Assembly: GCF_024372725.1 (NCBI RefSeq)
Contig: NZ_VOUA01000003.1
Coordinates: forward strand, 220,354 to 284,353
Length of the DNA: 64,000 nucleotides
Direction of reading: 5' to 3'
From: Methanosarcina sp. KYL-1
GTDB lineage: Archaea; Halobacteriota; Methanosarcinia; Methanosarcinales; Methanosarcinaceae
Shown: one piece after another, positions 60,078 through 64,000 of the stretch
How the letters are laid out: every line of letters begins with the position of its first letter
Numbering within the stretch: the stretch's first letter is position 1
Notes under the pieces: generated by a model
Databases searched by the model: none
Seen by the model: only the letters and a program-made list of their open reading frames with translations
Told to the model about the DNA's origin: nothing
Program-made: the position numbers and the translations under genes

Positions 60078-60120
60078 GCCTGGGCATTTGAGATACTACC
60101 AATATCTCAAACAACCAGGC
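60078..60120 (+). terminator. Strong hairpin after the small operon
   Basis: Nested arms: GCCTGG/CCAGGC (60078-60083, 60115-60120) and TTTGAGATA/TATCTCAAA (60087-60095, 60103-60111) with a 7-base loop and a small symmetric internal loop. Fifteen base pairs in all. It begins at the base after the stop codon of the 63-residue gene, so transcription or processing of that operon probably ends here; it could also be a double-strand origin-like site. Confidence 0.55.
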
Positions 60121-60251
60121 CAGAAAGCAGGAACACCGTTCAGAGAGCGACCACTGAGTTGACCCTGCATAATTAATATTATGCACGCAACTGCATATAA
60201 CTTTGTTCCTGTTTTTCTGGTCATGTCCGGGCTCCAATAGGAGCTAGAACA

Positions 60252-60431
60252 ATGAATACAAGTAAGGATGAACACGGAAAGGTCGAGATTGTGACCTTCC
60301 AGGCTGATGAAACTTATCGGGGAAAGAATGGCGCAGCCCTGCGGGACTTCAACCCATGGAAAGCCCCGAAAGATGATTATGAGGGGCGAAAAGATGTCTA
60401 TGCTGCCTGCAGAGTTTCGGGGGAGTATTAA
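60252..60431 (+). CDS. Small protein upstream of the replication protein gene
   Basis: 59 residues. ATG with AGGAGCTAGAACA upstream. Sequence: VEIVTFQADETYRGKNGAALRDFNPWKAPKDDYEGRK. Polar, no membrane segment. The stop codon lies two bases before the next start (60434), so the two genes are coupled. Function unknown; probably an accessory of the replication protein. Confidence 0.65.
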   Translation: MNTSKDEHGKVEIVTFQADETYRGKNGAALRDFNPWKAPKDDYEGRKDVYAACRVSGEY

Positions 60432-60433
60432 CT

Positions 60434-62707
60434 ATGGGCGGCGAAGAGTCACAGGGACCGCAGGCAGAGCCGGACATACTCGAAGCTGCGGAGAGATACA
60501 CGGGCTTAGGCTGGATTATTCATCCACTGAGCGACCCGGACGGACCGGAAACAAGCCCGAAAGGTAAAAAACTGTCTCCCGGAAAGGCACCAATAGAAAA
60601 GGACTGGCAGCACAGGAAAACCTGCAGGACCGAAGCGGAAATTAAGAAATTCTGGAAGGCGGGAAGTAAGTACAACATGGGCTTGCAGTGTGGGGAAAGA
60701 TCGGGAGTTACCGTTATAGACGTGGACGATATGAACCCAGCTATCTGGGCGGGCGCCGATGCAATCACAGCCGGCATAGATACCCGGAACTGGATGCAGT
60801 CCGGCAGAACTAAAGGGCGCGGTCACATTTTTTTTAGGTATGTGCCTGACCTGAAAGCACAAAAACACCACGACTTAGGAATTGAAGTTCTTTCCGATGG
60901 TAGCAATGCAGTGCTTCCCCCGAGCAAACATAAGACGGGAGCGCGGTACAGGTTTGGAAATGACCCAATGACCCCGGCGGACCTGCCGGAGATGCCAGAG
61001 GAATTTAAAGGCAGGCTACAGGCACTATTTAACGCAAATAATCAGCTTAATGTGATCCTTTCGAAGTGCAAGCCATGCCTGCGGGATGCCTGCGTGTATT
61101 ATTCAGTGTGGGACAAAATGCACCAATCCCCCACATATCACGATACCGGGATATGGCACGGAAGCACAGGCAGACACCTGACACTCGCACTGATGGCGGA
61201 TCTCAAAGCAAACGGAGCAACGGCGGAAACAATGGATCTGGTTTGCCGGTACATTTTCCGGGATGGGTACAGCCGGTCACAGTGTGAGGGCGAGTTAGGG
61301 CCACTCGGGGATAAGATCGGCAAACCGTGGAAATGCGACACAATCCAACAGAAGCTGGGGAGATATACCTTAACCCCGGACATGAAAAGCCGGTGTGATG
61401 CCTGTCCTTTCAGAGGGAAGCCGGAAGAGAAGAAGGCAACCCAGAAGAATACCCCGAAACAGCCGGAAAGCCCACAGGAAACGGAGATTAACCCGCTTGA
61501 CGTGGATCACGACGAGGCAGACCAGACAGAAGAAGCGATTAAAGCAGCAGAAGAGGAAGCCCGGCGCATACTTGCGGAAGGGGACCCGGTGGAGTACATC
61601 CTTAATGTGATCAGGGGGCGGCACACAGGGGACGAAAACACGCAGGAAGGCATAGCCGTATCAATAGCCGGGCAGTCTTGCGAAAATACCGCAGGGCTTC
61701 AAATATCGGTTAATGGGGAGTCGGGAAGCGGGAAATCACATGGACTAAAAGCACATCTCCACTTAGTCCCCCGGAGATACAAACGGGAAACTAGCCTTTC
61801 AGCAAAGGCGGCTTATTATATGGATCTGGCTCAGGGGATGATCTTGTTTTCTGATGATAAGGAGCCAAATGAGGATTTCGAAGAAGTCATAAAGCGGGCA
61901 ACCACTAACTACCAGGATTTTACAACACACGCCACAGTGAAGGATCAGGCAATAAAATATGTGACGATTCCCCCGCGCGTGAATTGGTACTTAACCAGCG
62001 TGGAAAGTAATGTTTCGGACCAGCTTTTAAACCGTCAACTGACTTTCTCAACTGATGCAGGGGAGACGCAGAAGAACGCTATTTTTGAGATGCAGAAGAA
62101 GGAAGCCGCAGCCGGGGAAATGCTCATACTTGAAGTTACCCCAGCGGTATTAGTCTGCAGGCGGATTTATGCAACCCTGAAAACTGGACTATTCAAGGTT
62201 AAAATACCATTCGTTGACCGGATAGACCTTAAAAACAAGTCGAATGCGCGCCTATTCCCCATGTTTCTTGACATGATTAAAGGGTTTACAATATTCAAGT
62301 ATCAGCAGAGGAAAACAGACACAGACGGGTATTTACTGGCAGATATTGAGGACTTCACCCGGGCAAAAAGGCTTTTTGAGTCACAGAAGGACGGGCTTGT
62401 GTCAAAGCTGAACGATAGGGAAAGGCGGATTATTCAGTTTATAGCACAGCACCCCCGGAGCAATATTAACAACATAGCCACAGGCACAGGATACGCATAC
62501 AAGACCGTGTATAATACCCTGATTGGCAGAAAGGACAGGGAGCACGGCGGATTACTGGAAAAGTGCCCCGGGCTCACAATGACGGACGAAACAACGAGCG
62601 CGGAAGAGCGCGAAGGTGTGAGGGTGGGGCGAAAAGAAAAGGTGTTTTACGTGGATAATGTGGACGTATGGCAGCTTTTTGATGGGGAGTTTATAACATT
62701 GGTGTGA
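60434..62707 (+). CDS. Replication protein: PrimPol + PriL-like cysteine domain + AAA ATPase
   Basis: 757 residues. Residues 15-185: bifunctional primase-polymerase (AEP) with TVIDVDD (D96, D98) and the histidine motif GRGHIFFRY, then GIEVLSDGSNAVLPPSKH. About 198-320: four-cysteine region (CKPCLRDAC; GRHLTLALMADLKANGATAE; CEGEL ... WKCDTIQQ; MKSRCDAC) that resembles the Fe-S C-terminal domain of archaeal PriL. About 380-600: P-loop ATPase, Walker A GESGSGKSH (428-435), Walker B-like GMILFSDDKE. About 650-710: winged helix (HPRSNINNIATGTGYAYKTVYNTL). It probably primes and unwinds at the origin just downstream. ATG with GGGGGAG upstream. Confidence 0.88.
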   Translation: MGGEESQGPQAEPDILEAAERYTGLGWIIHPLSDPDGPETSPKGKKLSPGKAPIEKDWQHRKTCRTEAEIKKFWKAGSKYNMGLQCGERSGVTVIDVDDMNPAIWAGADAITAGIDTRNWMQSGRTKGRGHIFFRYVPDLKAQKHHDLGIEVLSDGSNAVLPPSKHKTGARYRFGNDPMTPADLPEMPEEFKGRLQALFNANNQLNVILSKCKPCLRDACVYYSVWDKMHQSPTYHDTGIWHGSTGRHLTLALMADLKANGATAETMDLVCRYIFRDGYSRSQCEGELGPLGDKIGKPWKCDTIQQKLGRYTLTPDMKSRCDACPFRGKPEEKKATQKNTPKQPESPQETEINPLDVDHDEADQTEEAIKAAEEEARRILAEGDPVEYILNVIRGRHTGDENTQEGIAVSIAGQSCENTAGLQISVNGESGSGKSHGLKAHLHLVPRRYKRETSLSAKAAYYMDLAQGMILFSDDKEPNEDFEEVIKRATTNYQDFTTHATVKDQAIKYVTIPPRVNWYLTSVESNVSDQLLNRQLTFSTDAGETQKNAIFEMQKKEAAAGEMLILEVTPAVLVCRRIYATLKTGLFKVKIPFVDRIDLKNKSNARLFPMFLDMIKGFTIFKYQQRKTDTDGYLLADIEDFTRAKRLFESQKDGLVSKLNDRERRIIQFIAQHPRSNINNIATGTGYAYKTVYNTLIGRKDREHGGLLEKCPGLTMTDETTSAEEREGVRVGRKEKVFYVDNVDVWQLFDGEFITLV

Positions 62708-63144
62708 ATTATTGGATGATGTCACTCGATAATTTTTCCCCATTTTTTCCCCGCTAATCCCCATTTTTTCCCCATTTTTTCCCCACTAAAACGCTATCGG
62801 GCGAATTTTTTCCCCATTTTGCCCGGAAAATGAGAGAAAAAAATACTAAGACATATTCTAAGAGAAAAAATAACTTTGTAAAAAATAGACTTTGTAAAAC
62901 GTAACTTTGTAAACGATGGATCATTTTCCCATTTTGGGGAAATAATTAACGTGTTACTGTGATTTTCCTGTCTAATGATATTGAAAATATAGTATTATTA
63001 TATGGTTCAAAAATGGGGAAATAATGGGGAAATATGGGGAAACGTGGGGAAAAAATAGGCGGTAGACATCATTATAAAATATCACATTCGTATGAATCGT
63101 TAACGGAAGCCATAAAATAACCTCAATTTGTGGAAGTATAAACC
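62708..63144. other. Probable replication origin with phased iterons
   Basis: Left cluster: TTTCCCC cores at 62735, 62746, 62767, 62778 and 62809, with gaps of 11, 21, 11 and 31 bp, multiples of the helical turn. Right cluster: TGGGGAAA, the reverse complement, at 63014, 63025, 63035 and 63045, spaced 11, 10 and 10; one more lies near 62935. Between them is AT-rich DNA with three copies of ACTTTGTAAA (62873, 62889, 62904). It directly follows the replication-protein gene, the normal place for a plasmid origin. Confidence 0.7.
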
Positions 63145-63840
63145 ATGCAACAAATAGACGAAAACCAAAAATATGCGGAAAAAGTCGCTTTAGTACTTGA
63201 TGCAATCGGCTATCAATGGGGAAACGTATTAAAAAATCTGGAAAGAATGCCATTTCCTGATTATGTCACTTCCCAGAAATACTGTGAAATCCTGTACCAA
63301 TATACAAGCCGTCACATAGCCGTAACAGCCGAAGAACAGGGAAGTATTCCGGACCCTATGAAACCCTTTTCCCGGGCATTTGTGGAAGTCCTGGAAGCGT
63401 TTTGCCAGCTTAGTATGCGGACTAATCTATTATCTCAGGAAGGCGCGGAAGCCCTGGCACTTATCCGGGACCTTGAAAGATGCACGCTTAAGGCTAACGA
63501 AGGAATTGAGGGAGCCGGGGGAAATGTATGCGAACTTGTGGACCTGGACAGGGGATTAAACGAACTCACTGAGGCAGCACAGGCAAAGGCTGATATCCTG
63601 GCAGCCTTGCAGCGTGAAAGGGTTGAACTCATGGAGAAGGCATCAGAGAAAGCGCAGTTACTAAATGGCGAGCTTTTAACCCTGTTTAGTGTGGGAGTCC
63701 TGGCCCCCGCAGGTGGGGAAGGGAATATTAAGAAGCTGTGTAAGGCCCTGAAATCACAGGAACGCAGGAAACCCGGGAAGCCTGGGTTTAGGGTAAAGCC
63801 CGTGGGTGTAAAATTAAGGTTGCCTTCCTGGAAGAAATGA
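63145..63840 (+). CDS. Element-encoded helical protein, unknown function
   Basis: 231 residues. Mostly helical (YAEKVALVLDAIGYQWGNVLKNLERM; LDRGLNELTEAAQAKADILAALQRERVELMEKASEKAQLL), likely a coiled coil at about 135-180, and a basic Gly/Pro/Lys-rich tail (RRKPGKPGFRVKPVGVKL) that could bind DNA. ATG with GGAAGTATAAACC upstream. It lies directly after the putative origin; a partition or replication-accessory role is possible. Not recognised. Confidence 0.75.
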   Translation: MQQIDENQKYAEKVALVLDAIGYQWGNVLKNLERMPFPDYVTSQKYCEILYQYTSRHIAVTAEEQGSIPDPMKPFSRAFVEVLEAFCQLSMRTNLLSQEGAEALALIRDLERCTLKANEGIEGAGGNVCELVDLDRGLNELTEAAQAKADILAALQRERVELMEKASEKAQLLNGELLTLFSVGVLAPAGGEGNIKKLCKALKSQERRKPGKPGFRVKPVGVKLRLPSWKK

Positions 63841-63939
63841 AAAACTATAAAGATTCTTTGAAAAGATATAAAACCTGCTTTCGGCAGGTAAACATATAAA
63901 TTAATATCATTAATTTTATATCTCTTTCTTGGTCTTCCC

Positions 63940-64000
63940 ATGGCAGAGAAAAACAGCATTAGAAGAGTTGAATCCTCATTAAAACGTACAAGGTTCTTAG
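63940..64000 (+). CDS. Possible partial gene at the window edge
   Basis: ATG at 63940 opens a frame (MAEKNSIRRVESSLKRTRFL) that runs off the window. There is no Shine-Dalgarno, but a TATA-like ATTAATTTTATAT lies 20-30 bases upstream, which would fit a leaderless transcript. Too short to name. Confidence 0.35.
   Translation, partial: MAEKNSIRRVESSLKRTRFL

Noticed and set aside
1..64000. Intact rRNA, standard tRNA, RNase P RNA, SRP RNA or riboswitch
   Set aside because: None could be recognised by eye on either strand; only tRNA 3' fragments and one tRNA-like structure were found.

Overview
The window reads as a chromosomal segment of a methanogenic archaeon of the genus Methanosarcina or a very close relative. 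The evidence is the gamma-class carbonic anhydrase Cam, the two-domain Methanosarcina-type S-layer protein with a PGF-CTERM tail, archaeal RIO2, DUF460 and aCPSF2-type proteins, a DUF1699 protein, and archaeal promoter features (TATA boxes, some apparently leaderless genes, frequent GTG/TTG starts). No intact rRNA or standard tRNA gene was recognised.

Layout. 1-18.9 kb is mostly housekeeping: Cam, nicotinate phosphoribosyltransferase, a methionine gamma-lyase-like enzyme, a PfpI-family protein, RIO2 kinase, a large PAS/GAF histidine kinase, DUF460, a DUF2148 Fe-S protein, a membrane-anchored PD-(D/E)XK nuclease candidate, aCPSF2, topoisomerase IA, a LOG-like protein and Tsr3. Tandem repeats are unusually dense here, and several overlap or abut stop codons. 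18.9-20.6 kb is non-coding and repeat-rich. 20.6-28.0 kb looks like a stress/transport block: a DUF308 protein, two 83%-identical four-helix membrane proteins with a tiny membrane ORF between them, a DHA2-type MFS exporter, PPK2 and a P2-type ATPase of foreign composition. It is followed by a remnant of an MFS 3' end. 28.1-29.6 kb encodes two-subunit class I fumarase.

29.9-34.3 kb holds a two-gene surface-protein unit (BACON/CARDB ectodomain protein plus a helical partner), a truncated transposase and a DUF169 protein. 34.3-40.3 kb is a MacB-like ABC export operon with its own exported protein. It is bracketed by two TetR genes (one truncated) that share the same 16-bp palindromic operator core.

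40.5-50.2 kb is a complete type I-C CRISPR-Cas locus on the minus strand: cas3-cas5-cas8c-cas7-cas4-cas1-cas2, leader, then 27 repeats with 26 spacers. Repeats at the leader-distal end are degenerate and one spacer is duplicated. 51.5-53.6 kb is the S-layer gene. 54.0-58.3 kb is a low-density region flanked by identical 28-bp copies of a tRNA-Leu 3' end; it carries tRNA-like remnants, two small coupled genes, a zinc-ribbon HEPN candidate, DUF1699 and a zinc-binding protein.

58.2-64.0 kb is the left part of an integrated plasmid- or virus-like element whose other end lies outside the window. It has a tRNA-Leu 3' fragment (probable att site), a tyrosine integrase with a zinc ribbon, a small ribbon-helix-helix operon, a replication protein that fuses a PrimPol domain, a PriL-like cysteine domain and an AAA ATPase, and a probable replication origin made of helically phased TTTCCCCA iterons in two opposed clusters. 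The most novel parts are this replication module, the TetR-bracketed ABC operon, the BACON/CARDB pair and the minisatellites that grow out of gene 3' ends.
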